Source: Burkholderiales bacterium (GTDB lineage Bacteria > Pseudomonadota > Gammaproteobacteria > Burkholderiales > Casimicrobiaceae). Taken from it: DNA of 57,910 nucleotides. A model generated the notes under the pieces. It made no database searches. It had not been told where the DNA came from and worked only from the letters and a program-made list of their open reading frames with translations. Both the position numbers and the translations under genes were made by a program. Below are positions 36,051-48,663 of this stretch, in pieces. Position 1 is the first letter of the stretch. Each line of letters begins with the position of its first letter. The stretch spans positions 1 to 57,910 of the forward strand of contig JAICKU010000015.1 in NCBI GenBank assembly GCA_025927765.1. Direction: 5' to 3'.

Positions 36051-37196
36051 ATGTGGACCTGGACTCGACTGACGATCACCGTCGCCACGGCTGATTCGCA
36101 ACCCGCCAGTGCAAAGGGCGCGGAGTTGGTCGGCACGAATAGCATCGCGTCGCTCGATCCCTGCCCCGCTCGCAATTGCAGCTACTCCGCGATCGGCGGG
36201 GTAGCCGGTGTGCTCGCATACAGCGGCATGGCCGTGGCACCGAACTATGGTCAGCAGGGCGGCCTCGTGATCCACGGAGGTGGCCACGGCGATTACTGGG
36301 GCAACGAAGTCTACGTATTCGACATCGCGGCGGCGCGATGGACGCGGATCAATCGTCCGTCGAATGCGGCGGCACCGGACACCGATCCCCGAGTCGATCT
36401 CGAGCATGGGGAATATCCGGACGGTTCGCCGATGGCCGCGCACACGTACGACGTGATGCGTGTCATCCCGGGCGGAACCAAGGGGCTGCTGTTGCGGGCC
36501 GTTGCGCCGAGCGTGGCAGGCAGCGGCGGCCGGGGTTCGGGGTGGTCGCACGCGTGCGACCTGGAAACGGGCCAATGGAGCCGGTATTCGACGAATGCGG
36601 CGCCGAGCGATCGCTTCAAGGTCGCCGACGCCACGTGCTACGACAGCGTCCGCAATCGCATCTGGGAGCTTTATCGCGGCGGCTTCCACAGTCAGTTCGC
36701 GTATCTCGACCTCGCGACGCGCGAACATGTGCCCGTCCGCATCAAGTCGTCGAACTTCGGGTACAACCCATGCGCGGCCCAGGCGCCCGTGCGCGACTTG
36801 ATGCTGTTCATCACCGGCGTGTACGGCGTGGCCGCCGGACCAACGCTTTGTGCAGTGGACCTGATGAACCCCGAGGCAGGCATGGCCACGCTGAAACTCA
36901 CCGGCGACGAGATTCCGGCCCAGCCCTCGCCGCCATGGGGATTCGACTGGGATACGACGCAGGATTGCGGGTACGTGTTCGGCGGCGACAACGACGCGAA
37001 TCACCTGTATCGGATCGATCCGCCCGCATCCAGGATCCTGGACGAGCCATGGAAGGTGACGAAGATCACGCTGCCGTCGCCGATGCCGAGCAATCACGCC
37101 GACGGCGTGTACGGCCATTGGCGATACGTGCCGACCATCAAGGCCTTCGCGTACGTGTCGACGGTGACCAATCAGGTCGCGCTCTATCGACCGTGA
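36051..37196 (+). CDS. Kelch-like protein, unknown function
   Basis: A 381-residue protein whose ATG directly abuts the TGA of the preceding gene, so the two are surely one unit. Kelch-type strands are visible: GGLVIHGGGHGDYWGNEVYV followed by FDIAAARWTRI, SHACDLETGQWSRY, RNRIWELYRGG and DCGYVFGGDNDANHLYRID. No signal peptide is evident at the N-terminus, unlike its partner. Cysteine pairs (DPCPARNCSY) suggest disulfides, hence an extracytoplasmic location by an unclear route. The ligand is unknown. Confidence 0.7.
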   Translation: MWTWTRLTITVATADSQPASAKGAELVGTNSIASLDPCPARNCSYSAIGGVAGVLAYSGMAVAPNYGQQGGLVIHGGGHGDYWGNEVYVFDIAAARWTRINRPSNAAAPDTDPRVDLEHGEYPDGSPMAAHTYDVMRVIPGGTKGLLLRAVAPSVAGSGGRGSGWSHACDLETGQWSRYSTNAAPSDRFKVADATCYDSVRNRIWELYRGGFHSQFAYLDLATREHVPVRIKSSNFGYNPCAAQAPVRDLMLFITGVYGVAAGPTLCAVDLMNPEAGMATLKLTGDEIPAQPSPPWGFDWDTTQDCGYVFGGDNDANHLYRIDPPASRILDEPWKVTKITLPSPMPSNHADGVYGHWRYVPTIKAFAYVSTVTNQVALYRP

Positions 37197-37224
37197 TGCT
37201 GGATCGCGTGTTAATGCAACGTCG

Positions 37225-37253
37225 ATGACGGCGCCCGCGCGCTCCGCTATAAT
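37225..37253 (+). promoter_or_regulatory. Promoter of tRNA-Ala/tRNA-Glu
   Basis: A perfect -10 TATAAT (37248-37253) is 17 bases after ATGACG (37225-37230), a 4/6 match to the -35. It lies 16 bases before tRNA-Ala. Confidence 0.65.
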
Positions 37254-37268
37254 TCGACGTTCGCCGTG

Positions 37269-37344
<76 letters not shown>

Positions 37345-37388
37345 ACCGATTGATGCGCCGTACCTCATGCGGCGTTGCTGCAGACTGG

Positions 37389-37461
37389 GTCCCCATCGTC
37401 TAGAGGCCTAGGACATCGCCCTTTCACGGCGGTAACAGGGGTTCGAATCCCCTTGGGGACG
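37389..37461 (+). tRNA. tRNA-Glu (TTC)
   Basis: A complete cloverleaf beginning GTCCCCATCGTCTAGAGG. The anticodon loop CTTTCAC gives TTC. The T-arm AGGGG-TTCGAAT-CCCCT and the acceptor 3' strand TGGGGAC are intact, with discriminator G. CCA is not encoded (CAA follows). Probably co-transcribed with tRNA-Ala. Confidence 0.95.
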
Positions 37462-37488
37462 CAACGCTTGGCTTTGCCGTCGGCCTCG

Positions 37489-38286
37489 ATGCCGATTCCG
37501 CTCGCTTCCGACGAACATCTCCCGCAGGCACCGCTCGATGGACGCGTCGTCCTGATCACGGGCGCCGCGGGCGGGCTCGGCCGTCCGCTGTCGCTCGCGT
37601 GCGCCAAGGCGGGCGCCACGGTCATTCTCCATGGCCGCGTGGTGCGCAAGCTGGAGGCGCTGTATGACGACATCGTCGCAGCGCATCTGCCCGAGCCGGT
37701 GATTCTGCCGCTTGACCTCGCGCGCGCCGAAGCTGCCGACTTCGCCAACGTCGCGAGCGCGCTCGAAGCGCAATTCGGCCGCCTCGACGCACTCGTGCAC
37801 ACCGCCGTGATGCTGGGCTCACTCAGTCCGCTCGAGCATCAGTCGTTCGACGTGTGGCTGTCACTTCTGCGCGTGAACGTGGCGGCGCCGATGGGTCTGA
37901 CGCGCGTCGTGATGCCGCTCCTTGCCCGCGCGCCCGACGCCAGCGTCGTGTTCACGCTCGACAACCGCGGTCAGGAGCCGCGCGCATACTGGGGCGGCTA
38001 TGCAGTGACCAAGGCCGCGATCGCCGCTCTCGCGCGCGAACTTGCCGACGAATGGGAGCATCGCGCGAACCTGCGCGTGAACGCGGTGGTGCCCGGGCCC
38101 ATTCGTTCTCCGCTGCGACTGCAAACGCACCCTGGCGAGGATCCCCGGGCATTGCCCGACGCGACGCGCATCGTGCCGCTGTACCGGCACCTGATCGCAG
38201 GGCAACAGAAGGCTGCAAGCGAGCTTTTGATCGACGCTCAGGCATGGCTCGCGGGCGCCGTGTGCGCGACGTCGCTTCGCGCGTAG
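37489..38286 (+). CDS. Short-chain dehydrogenase/reductase (YciK-like)
   Basis: A 265-residue NAD(P)-dependent SDR. The cofactor motif is LITGAAGGLGRPLSLACAKA, followed by DLARAE, LVHTAVMLGSLSPLEH and the catalytic YWGGYAVTKAAIAALAREL (Tyr and Lys). The sequence resembles the YciK group of proteobacterial SDRs, whose substrate is unknown. The catalytic Ser position reads Thr (VVFTLDNRGQEP). The 3' end overlaps the convergent YgfX-like gene by 49 bases. Confidence 0.85.
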   Translation: MPIPLASDEHLPQAPLDGRVVLITGAAGGLGRPLSLACAKAGATVILHGRVVRKLEALYDDIVAAHLPEPVILPLDLARAEAADFANVASALEAQFGRLDALVHTAVMLGSLSPLEHQSFDVWLSLLRVNVAAPMGLTRVVMPLLARAPDASVVFTLDNRGQEPRAYWGGYAVTKAAIAALARELADEWEHRANLRVNAVVPGPIRSPLRLQTHPGEDPRALPDATRIVPLYRHLIAGQQKAASELLIDAQAWLAGAVCATSLRA

Positions 38287-38705
38287 CGAAGCAATACGCG
38301 CAACCGGCGGAAATCGTCGGGTGCGAGCATGTCGGGCAGGATGAGGATCGCGCGCGAGCGCCAGCGCCCGTAGGGTCGCCACACGATCGTCGAAAGCCTT
38401 GCACCGACGTAGCTGGCCGGCCGCACGCGCCCGGCGCACGCGGCACCGTCCGCGAACGCGACGATCAGGCTCAAGTCGCCGCGTAATTCGAATGCTCGGA
38501 CCGCGCGCGGGCCTTGCCGCAATCCCACGACGACGATGCGATCCACCGCCCACGCGACGATGATCGCGCTCGCGAGGGACAGCACGAGCGGTGGCAGCGG
38601 CAACGTACCCACGACGGCGCAGGTGACCATCGCGAGAAGCGCGATCAGCCAGCAGGCGAAGCGCGAAGGTGCGAGCGTGACGCGGACGGGAGGCGGCCAG
38701 CGCAT
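38238..38705 (-). CDS. YgfX-like membrane protein
   Basis: A 155-residue protein with two N-terminal helices (FACWLIALLAMVTCAVV and PPLVLSLASAIIVAWAV) and a soluble beta-rich tail ending LILPDMLAPDDFRRLRVLLR. That is the layout and C-terminal signature of YgfX (CptA). In enterobacteria YgfX is encoded beside sdhE; no sdhE is near here. It overlaps the SDR gene on the other strand. Confidence 0.65.
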   Translation of the reverse strand: MRWPPPVRVTLAPSRFACWLIALLAMVTCAVVGTLPLPPLVLSLASAIIVAWAVDRIVVVGLRQGPRAVRAFELRGDLSLIVAFADGAACAGRVRPASYVGARLSTIVWRPYGRWRSRAILILPDMLAPDDFRRLRVLLRYARSDVAHTAPASHA

Positions 38706-38763
38706 TCACGCATGAAAGCGCGCCGCACGTCGAAGCGCATTCGGCCAAACGGCCGAGCCGCGG

Positions 38764-38793
38764 ATAGGGTCGGTAGAGTCCGACCCTATTTTT
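38764..38793 (+). terminator. Hairpin with U-run at the ppsA 3' end, REP-like
   Basis: ATAGGGTCGG (38764-38773) and CCGACCCTAT (38780-38789) form a 10-bp stem with a six-base loop, followed by TTTT on the plus strand. It overlaps the ppsA stop codon. As a terminator it points in the plus direction, opposite to ppsA, so it would stop read-through from the tRNA/SDR side. On the minus strand the arm reads TAGGGTCGGACTCTA. Confidence 0.6.
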
Positions 38794-41170
38794 CGGGGCT
38801 CGCCTTCGCGAGCATCATCCACGTCGACACGACCGTATCGGGATTGAGCGACATGCTCTCGATGCCCTGGTCGACGAGCCACTGCGCGAGATCAGGATGG
38901 TCGGACGGGCCCTGGCCGCAGATGCCCACGTACTTGCCGCGGTCGCGGCAGGCGGCGATCGCCATCGCGAGCATCTTCTTGACGGCCTCGTCGCGCTCGT
39001 CGAACGTGGCGCCGAGCGCACCGCTCGCGTCGCGATCGACGCCGAGCGTCAACTGCGTCATGTCGTTCGAGCCGATCGAGAAGCCGTCGAAGTACTCGAG
39101 GAAGCGGTCGGCGAGGATCACGTTCGACGGGATCTCGCACATCATGATGATGCGAAGCCCGTTCTTCCCGCGCTCGAGGCCGTTCTTCGCGAGGAGCGCC
39201 ATCACCTGCTCCGCCTCGCGCGTCGTGCGCACGAACGGCACCATCAGCTGCACGTTGATGAAGCCGAGCACGTCGCGCACGCGTCGCATCGCCTCGCACT
39301 CGAGCGCGAAGCAGTCGTAGAACTCCGGTGAGACATAACGTGACGCACCGCGGAAGCCCAGCATCGGGTTCTCCTCGTGCGGCTCGTACCGGCTGCCGCC
39401 GACGAGATTCGAGTACTCGTTCGACTTGAAGTCGGACAGGCGCACGATCACGGGCTTCGGATTGAAGGCGGCAGCGATCGTCGCCACGCCTTCCGTGATC
39501 TTCGCCACATAGAATTCGGTGGGGCTCTCGTAGCCTGCGATGCGCGCCTCGATGTCGTCGCGAACGTCCCGCGGCTGCCGATCGAATTCGAGCAATGCTT
39601 TGGGATGGATGCCGACGTTGCGATTGATGATGAACTCGAGGCGCGCGAGGCCGACGCCCTCGTTCGGCAGCTGGCAGAACTCGAACGCGAGCTCCGGATT
39701 GCCGACGTTCATCATGATCTTCGTCGGGCACGGTGGCATGCGGTCGAGCTCGACGTCGACGGTCTCCACGTCGAGCAATCCGGCGTACACATGCCCCGTA
39801 TCGCCTTCCGCGCAGCTCACCGTCACTGCCGTGCCGTCGGCAAGCGTCGACGTGGCGTCGCCGCAGCCGACGACGGCGGGAACGCCGAGCTCGCGCGCGA
39901 TGATCGCCGCATGGCACGTGCGCCCGCCGCGGTCGGTGACGATCGCGCTCGCGCGCTTCATCACCGGCTCCCAGTCGGGGTCGGTGAGCTCGGTGACGAG
40001 CACGTCACCCTCCTGCACGCGATCCATTTCGCGTGCAGAACGGACGAGGCGCACCGCGCCCTGCCCGATCTTCTGACCGATCGCACGACCGCTCGCGAGC
40101 GGTTCGCCGTGGCTGTTCAAGCGATAGCGGCGAAGCGAGTTCGCATCGTCGCGCGACTTCACCGTTTCCGGCCGTGCCTGCAGGATGTAGAGCGCATGCT
40201 CGTTGCCGTCGAGCGCCCACTCGATGTCCATCGGCCGGCCGTAATGGCGCTCGATCGCCACGGCGTGACGTGCCAGCTCGTCGGCCTGCGCGTCGGTCAG
40301 CGAAAAGCGCCGCCGCTCGGCGCCGGGCACGTCGACCACACGCGTCGACGCGCCGGCGGCCGCCTGGTCGCCGAACACCATCTTCGACGCCTTGGTGCCG
40401 AGGCTCTTGCGCAGCACCCCGGGTCGACCGGCGGCAAGATTCGGCTTGTAGACGTAGAACTCGTCGGGATTCACCGACCCCTGCACGACGGATTCGCCGA
40501 GCCCGTAGGCCGACGTGATGAACACCACCCCGTCGAACCCCGATTCGGTGTCGAGCGTGAACATGACGCCTGCTGCGCCCAGGTCGCTACGGATCATCCG
40601 TTGCACGCCGACCGATAGCGCGACGTCGCGATGGGCGAAGCCCTGATGCACGCGGTAGGCGATCGCGCGATCGTTGTAGACGGATGCGAATACCTGAGAA
40701 ATGGCGTGAAGAACGTTATCCAATGCTTTGATATTTAGGATGGTATCTTGCTGACCCGCGAACGAGGCATCCGGGAGATCTTCGGCGGTGGCCGACGAGC
40801 GGATGGCAAACGAGGCGTCGGGATGATCGCGCGTCAGGTCGGCGTAGGCACCCTCGATGTCCGCCACCAACCCCTTCGGCAGCGGCGCGCCGGCGATCCA
40901 GCCGCGAATCGTCTCGCCCGCTTCGCGCAACACCGTCACGTCGTCGACATCGACGTTCGCCAGCAATCGCTCGATGCGGCCCGCAAGGTCGTCCTGCGTT
41001 AGGAATTCGCGGAATGCGGAGGCGGTGGTCGCGAACCCCGCCGGCACGCGAATGCCGGCTTGCGCCATTTCGCCGATCATTTCGCCGAGCGAAGCATTCT
41101 TGCCGCCCACTTCGGCGAGGTCGCGCATGCGGACGCGTTCGAAGGAGATGACGCGGGGCTGATCGGACAT
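38786..41170 (-). CDS. ppsA: Phosphoenolpyruvate synthase
   Basis: A 794-residue enzyme that makes PEP from pyruvate and ATP for gluconeogenesis. The N-terminal nucleotide-binding domain has [31 protein letters not shown] and QMLI-type strands. The phosphohistidine is His420 in [21 protein letters not shown]. The C-terminal PEP-binding barrel has [27 protein letters not shown] and [11 protein letters not shown]. Length matches E. coli PpsA (792). A block at about 40690-40763 uses AT-rich codons unlike the rest. PpsR, encoded nearby, is its expected regulator. Confidence 0.96.
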   Translation of the reverse strand: MSDQPRVISFERVRMRDLAEVGGKNASLGEMIGEMAQAGIRVPAGFATTASAFREFLTQDDLAGRIERLLANVDVDDVTVLREAGETIRGWIAGAPLPKGLVADIEGAYADLTRDHPDASFAIRSSATAEDLPDASFAGQQDTILNIKALDNVLHAISQVFASVYNDRAIAYRVHQGFAHRDVALSVGVQRMIRSDLGAAGVMFTLDTESGFDGVVFITSAYGLGESVVQGSVNPDEFYVYKPNLAAGRPGVLRKSLGTKASKMVFGDQAAAGASTRVVDVPGAERRRFSLTDAQADELARHAVAIERHYGRPMDIEWALDGNEHALYILQARPETVKSRDDANSLRRYRLNSHGEPLASGRAIGQKIGQGAVRLVRSAREMDRVQEGDVLVTELTDPDWEPVMKRASAIVTDRGGRTCHAAIIARELGVPAVVGCGDATSTLADGTAVTVSCAEGDTGHVYAGLLDVETVDVELDRMPPCPTKIMMNVGNPELAFEFCQLPNEGVGLARLEFIINRNVGIHPKALLEFDRQPRDVRDDIEARIAGYESPTEFYVAKITEGVATIAAAFNPKPVIVRLSDFKSNEYSNLVGGSRYEPHEENPMLGFRGASRYVSPEFYDCFALECEAMRRVRDVLGFINVQLMVPFVRTTREAEQVMALLAKNGLERGKNGLRIIMMCEIPSNVILADRFLEYFDGFSIGSNDMTQLTLGVDRDASGALGATFDERDEAVKKMLAMAIAACRDRGKYVGICGQGPSDHPDLAQWLVDQGIESMSLNPDTVVSTWMMLAKASPEK

Positions 41171-41329
41171 AGGAATGGTGGCGCGGACGCGGCGTGTCGC
41201 CGGCAGGAGCTTCCAATTCTAGCAAGCAGGCCGTATCGCACGACCGCGCGCTGCGGTCATGCGTTCATGACTACGATGCAAAACGAAGCTGTTGCGACGC
41301 GAGCGCGCCGCGAGGCGGGTGGGCGTCGA

Positions 41330-41725
41330 CTAATCGCCGCGCGCTTCGCCGGCAGTCGCCGGCGGTTCGACGGTCGGGGGACCGAGGTCTTCGGCCGCAC
41401 CAAGCGGAATGTCGGCGAGCGCCGACGTATCATGGCCGCCTGCGCGATGGCGCGCAGCGCGGCGCAGGCTCCGGTACAGGTCCGGATGCGCTTCCTTCAG
41501 GTAGCTGATGATCTCGAAATCGATCCGCTTGACCTGCGAAAGATCGATCTGCTCGACGTGCACGAGACGCAGCAACTCCTTGACCGGGCGCGGCATCTCG
41601 CGGCCGCTCTCGTAACGCGAGCCGCCGCTCTGCGTGACGCCGATCTGCGTCCAGAACTGCTCCTGATTCATGCCCAAGCGTCGCCGAATCTCGCGGGGAT
41701 TCAGCACGCGATCGAAGAATTTCAC
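41330..41725 (-). CDS. XRE-family transcriptional regulator
   Basis: A 131-residue protein starting at a GTG with GGAG five bases upstream. Residues about 10-60 are a Cro/XRE helix-turn-helix: IRRRLGMNQEQFWTQIGVTQ, SGGSRYESGREMPRPVKELLRLVHV. The middle is helical and the C-terminal 40 residues are Ala/Gly/Pro-rich. It sits between ppsA and rnm-ppsR; regulation of PEP synthase genes is possible but not shown. Confidence 0.8.
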   Translation of the reverse strand: MKFFDRVLNPREIRRRLGMNQEQFWTQIGVTQSGGSRYESGREMPRPVKELLRLVHVEQIDLSQVKRIDFEIISYLKEAHPDLYRSLRRAARHRAGGHDTSALADIPLGAAEDLGPPTVEPPATAGEARGD

Positions 41726-41861
41726 GGAAACTCCGCGTGGTCAAAGAGTTGGCAGGCATTCTTACTATACCATTGGCATATCGTAATGCGCTCAAGCGAT
41801 CGCCTCTCCAAGGCCCCGCGGGCGACCCCGCAGTCGGCATGAAAACAACAGTCGGCCATCG

Positions 41862-42692
41862 ATGACCCAGTACGACCTCCATTGCCATTCGACACGTTCG
41901 GACGGCCTCCTTTCCCCAACCGACGTGGTGCGGCGGGCCGCGGCGCGCGGTGTCGACGTGCTGGCACTGACCGACCATGACGAACTGGCGGGTCTCGACG
42001 AAGCGCGCGTCGCCGCCCACGAATGCGGCATCCGCCTCATCGACGGCTGCGAGCTCTCGGTCACATGGCGAAGTACGACGATTCACGTCGTCGCGCTCGG
42101 CATCGACGCCGGCCACGCGGCCCTTGCGGACGGTCTCGACGAGGTTCGCCGCGGTCGCGACGCGCGCGCGCGACGCATCGGCGAGTCGCTGGCCGACGCC
42201 GGCATTCCGGATGCGTTCGAAGGCGCGCTCGCGTACGTGACGAGCGCGCGGCTCGTCTCGCGCACGCACTTCGCGCGGCATCTGATCGACGCTGGCCACG
42301 CGCGCGACATGAAGGACGCCTTTCGCCGCTATCTCACGCCAGGCAACCCCGGCTACGTCGCGCATCAATGGCCGAGCCTCGCGCAGGCGATCGACTGGAT
42401 TCACGGCGCCGGCGGCCGGGCCGTGATCGCGCATCCCGGTCGCTACAAGCTCGACGCGCATGAACGCCGCGCACTTTTCGCCGAGTTTCGCGACCTTGGC
42501 GGCGGTGCCCTCGAAGTCGTGTCGTCGTCGCACGATCCTGCGCAGTTCGCCGAGTTCGCGACGCTCGCGCGCGTGTTCGGCCTCGCTGCGTCGTGCGGCA
42601 CCGATTTTCACGGCGAGGGCGAGAGCCGCTTCGATTTCGGCGAATTGCCGCCGTTGCCGGCAGGCGCAGTTTCCGTGTGGGCGAACTGGTAG
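41862..42692 (+). CDS. rnm: PHP-domain RNase AM / nucleoside 3',5'-bisphosphate phosphatase
   Basis: A 276-residue PHP-family enzyme. Metal ligands appear in YDLHCHSTRSDGLL, LTDHDELAG, GCELS, the late VIAHPGRYK and CGTDFHGEGE. The YciV/RnaM group trims rRNA 5' ends and hydrolyses 3',5'-nucleotides. It precedes ppsR by 5 bases and is probably co-transcribed with it. The intervening lid domain (about residues 100-190) is present. Confidence 0.9.
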   Translation: MTQYDLHCHSTRSDGLLSPTDVVRRAAARGVDVLALTDHDELAGLDEARVAAHECGIRLIDGCELSVTWRSTTIHVVALGIDAGHAALADGLDEVRRGRDARARRIGESLADAGIPDAFEGALAYVTSARLVSRTHFARHLIDAGHARDMKDAFRRYLTPGNPGYVAHQWPSLAQAIDWIHGAGGRAVIAHPGRYKLDAHERRALFAEFRDLGGGALEVVSSSHDPAQFAEFATLARVFGLAASCGTDFHGEGESRFDFGELPPLPAGAVSVWANW

Positions 42693-42697
42693 CGGCG

Positions 42698-43525
42698 ATG
42701 ACCGAGCGGCGCACGGTCTTCTTCATCTCGGATCGCACGGGCATCACGGCCGAGATGCTCGGCAACAGCCTGCTCACGCAATTCGAGGACATTCATTTCC
42801 ACCGCGTGACGATCCCATTCGTCGATTCCCACGAGAAGGTCGCCGACGCCATTCGCCAGATCAACGCAACCGCCACGGCGGAAGGCCGGCGCCCGATCGT
42901 CGTGAGCTCGGTGGTCGACGAGACGATGAGCGAGACGATACGTCGCGAGACCCAGGCGCTCACGCTCGACATGTTCCAGATCTTCATCCAGCCGCTCGAG
43001 GCAGAGCTCGGCCACAAGAGCTCTCACGCGGCGGGACGCTCGCACGGCGTCGCGAACAGCCACGAGTACTTCGCGCGCATGGAGGCGATCAACTTCACGC
43101 AGGCTTACGACGACGGCGCACTGACGCGCGACCTCGACAAGGCGCAGGTGATCCTGATCGGCGTGTCGCGCTGCGGCAAGACGCCGACGTCGCTCTATCT
43201 CGCGCTGCAGTTCGGCATTCGCGCCGCCAACTACCCGCTGACGCCCGACGATTTCGCCGATCGCCGGCTACCGGCGTCCGTGCTGCCGTTTCGCGAGCGT
43301 CTTTTCGGCCTCACGATCCAGGCCGAGCGGCTGCACGAGATCCGCGAGGAGCGGCGGCCGCGCAGCCGTTACGCGCAACTCGACAGCTGCCGTTACGAAG
43401 TGCGCGAAGCCGAGCACCTGATGCACGAATACGGCGTGCCGATGCTGGACACGACGTCGAAGTCGATCGAGGAGATCGCCACGACGATCCTGCATCGCGG
43501 GAAGCTCGAGCGGCACATTTACTAG
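42698..43525 (+). CDS. ppsR: PEP synthase regulatory kinase/pyrophosphorylase
   Basis: A 275-residue DUF299 protein that inactivates PEP synthase by ADP-dependent phosphorylation and reactivates it. It opens with RTVFFISDRTGITAEMLGNS, contains VDETMSETI, and has the P-loop IGVSRCGKTPTSLYLA. The C-terminal LDSCRYEVREAEHLMHE is family-typical. The substrate enzyme PpsA is encoded 1.5 kb away on the other strand. Confidence 0.95.
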   Translation: MTERRTVFFISDRTGITAEMLGNSLLTQFEDIHFHRVTIPFVDSHEKVADAIRQINATATAEGRRPIVVSSVVDETMSETIRRETQALTLDMFQIFIQPLEAELGHKSSHAAGRSHGVANSHEYFARMEAINFTQAYDDGALTRDLDKAQVILIGVSRCGKTPTSLYLALQFGIRAANYPLTPDDFADRRLPASVLPFRERLFGLTIQAERLHEIREERRPRSRYAQLDSCRYEVREAEHLMHEYGVPMLDTTSKSIEEIATTILHRGKLERHIY

Positions 43526-43528
43526 GAT

Positions 43529-43539
43529 CAGGGGCCAGG
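43529..43539. repeat. 11-mer CAGGGGCCAGG, copy 1
   Basis: This copy lies in the 16-base gap between the convergent ppsR and methyltransferase genes. The same 11-mer recurs at 54259-54269 and, inverted, at 54356-54366. It belongs to a small set of intergenic repeats. Confidence 0.5.
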
Positions 43540-43541
43540 CG

Positions 43542-44351
43542 TCAGCGAATCACCGGCGCGGTGTCCGCGGCACGACGCCGCTGCCGGACCGCTTCGAACA
43601 GCACGACCGCGGTGGCGGCCGCTGCGTTCAGCGACTCGTTGCCAGACGCCATCGGAATCGTCACCGCGTCGTCGGCTGCGTCGCGCAACGCCTGCGACAC
43701 GCCCTGCCCTTCGCTGCCGATCACGATCGCGACGCGGCCGCACAATCGCGCGTCGTAGATCGGCGTCGCTGCATCGACCACTGCCGCAAACGTGCGTCCC
43801 CCTGACGCACCGAAGGCCTTTGCCCACGCGACGAGATCGACGTCCTCGACGATCGTGGTCAGGAAATGCGCGCCCTGCGCGGCGCGGAGCACCTTCGGCG
43901 ACCAGGCGAACGCGCAATGCTTCGACAACAGCACCTGCGCGACCCCGGCCGCCGCGGCCGTGCGAATGACCGAGCCGACGTTGCCCGGGTCCTGCACGTC
44001 CTCGAGAAGGAGGCAGAAGTCCGCGGGCGCCGGAAGTGCCGGTCTCGGCGTTGCGACGACTGCGAGCATGGCCACGTCCGCCGGCAGCGTGGCGATCTGG
44101 TCGAAGCGCCTGCGCGACACGACGAGCGTCTTCGCATCGGGAACGCGAGCGACGAGCGCGCGAACGTCATCGCGCGCGAGCGCATCGTCGACGACGACGA
44201 GCGTTTCGGGAAGGCCAACCCGCGCGAGATGGACGTCGACGAGGTGCATGCCTTCGAGCACGCACCGGCCCGACTTGCGCCGATCGCGCGACGACGCGAT
44301 CAGCCGTGCGACCTCGCGCAGGCGCTCGTTGTGAGGGCTTTCGACCCGCAC
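43542..44351 (-). CDS. TrmH-family RNA methyltransferase
   Basis: A 269-residue SPOUT methyltransferase. The N-terminal substrate-binding domain (residues about 5-90) includes RKSGRCVLEGMHLVD. The SAM knot has LLLEDVQDPGNVGSVIRTAA, VIGSEGQGVS and IPMASGNESLNAAAATAVV. The start is a GTG at 44351, within a GGGTC palindrome that spans the ftsB stop. It methylates 2'-O ribose in rRNA or tRNA by family; the exact site is unknown. It is last in the pyrG-kdsA-eno-ftsB series. Confidence 0.88.
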   Translation of the reverse strand: MRVESPHNERLREVARLIASSRDRRKSGRCVLEGMHLVDVHLARVGLPETLVVVDDALARDDVRALVARVPDAKTLVVSRRRFDQIATLPADVAMLAVVATPRPALPAPADFCLLLEDVQDPGNVGSVIRTAAAAGVAQVLLSKHCAFAWSPKVLRAAQGAHFLTTIVEDVDLVAWAKAFGASGGRTFAAVVDAATPIYDARLCGRVAIVIGSEGQGVSQALRDAADDAVTIPMASGNESLNAAAATAVVLFEAVRQRRRAADTAPVIR

Positions 44352-44365
44352 AGGGTCAGACCCTA
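44351..44365. repeat. GGGTC palindrome at the ftsB stop codon
   Basis: CAGGGTCAGACCCTA (plus strand) overlaps the ftsB stop codon and the methyltransferase start. It resembles the stem at the ppsA stop: on the minus strand both read TAGGGTC directly from the TAG stop codon. Confidence 0.5.
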
Positions 44366-44689
44366 CTTCCTCGCAGCAGGCTTCGCGGGCTTCGGCGCGG
44401 CCGGCTTCACTCCCGCGCCGCCGCTTTCGAGCTGGAAGAACACCTCGTCGTTGCGGATCATGCCGAGGTCGGCGCGCGCGCGCTCCTCGATCGCCTCGTA
44501 GCCGGTCTTGAGGTCGCGCACGTCGGCGTCGAGCGCCGTGTTGCGCGCCTTGAGCTTGGCGTTCACGTCGCGCTGCGCGGCAAGCTGGCGCTCGTACTCG
44601 CGCACCTGCAGCCAGCCGCCCTTGCCGAGCCACATCGGGTACTGCAGCGCGACGATCAGCGCGACGAACGTGAGGGCGAGCCAGCGCAT
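44363..44689 (-). CDS. ftsB: Cell division protein FtsB
   Basis: A 108-residue bitopic protein of the FtsQLB divisome complex. The membrane segment is [20 protein letters not shown], followed by [20 protein letters not shown] and a coiled coil to about residue 70. The conserved [17 protein letters not shown] follows, then an Ala/Pro/Lys tail. It starts 2 bases after the eno stop, the usual betaproteobacterial order. Confidence 0.95.
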   Translation of the reverse strand: MRWLALTFVALIVALQYPMWLGKGGWLQVREYERQLAAQRDVNAKLKARNTALDADVRDLKTGYEAIEERARADLGMIRNDEVFFQLESGGAGVKPAAPKPAKPAARK

Positions 44690-44691
44690 GA

Positions 44692-48663
<3,972 letters not shown>

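Noticed and set aside
38786-41170. ppsA as a pseudogene or chimera because of the AT-rich block
   Set aside because: The frame is open throughout and the protein motifs, including His420, are intact.
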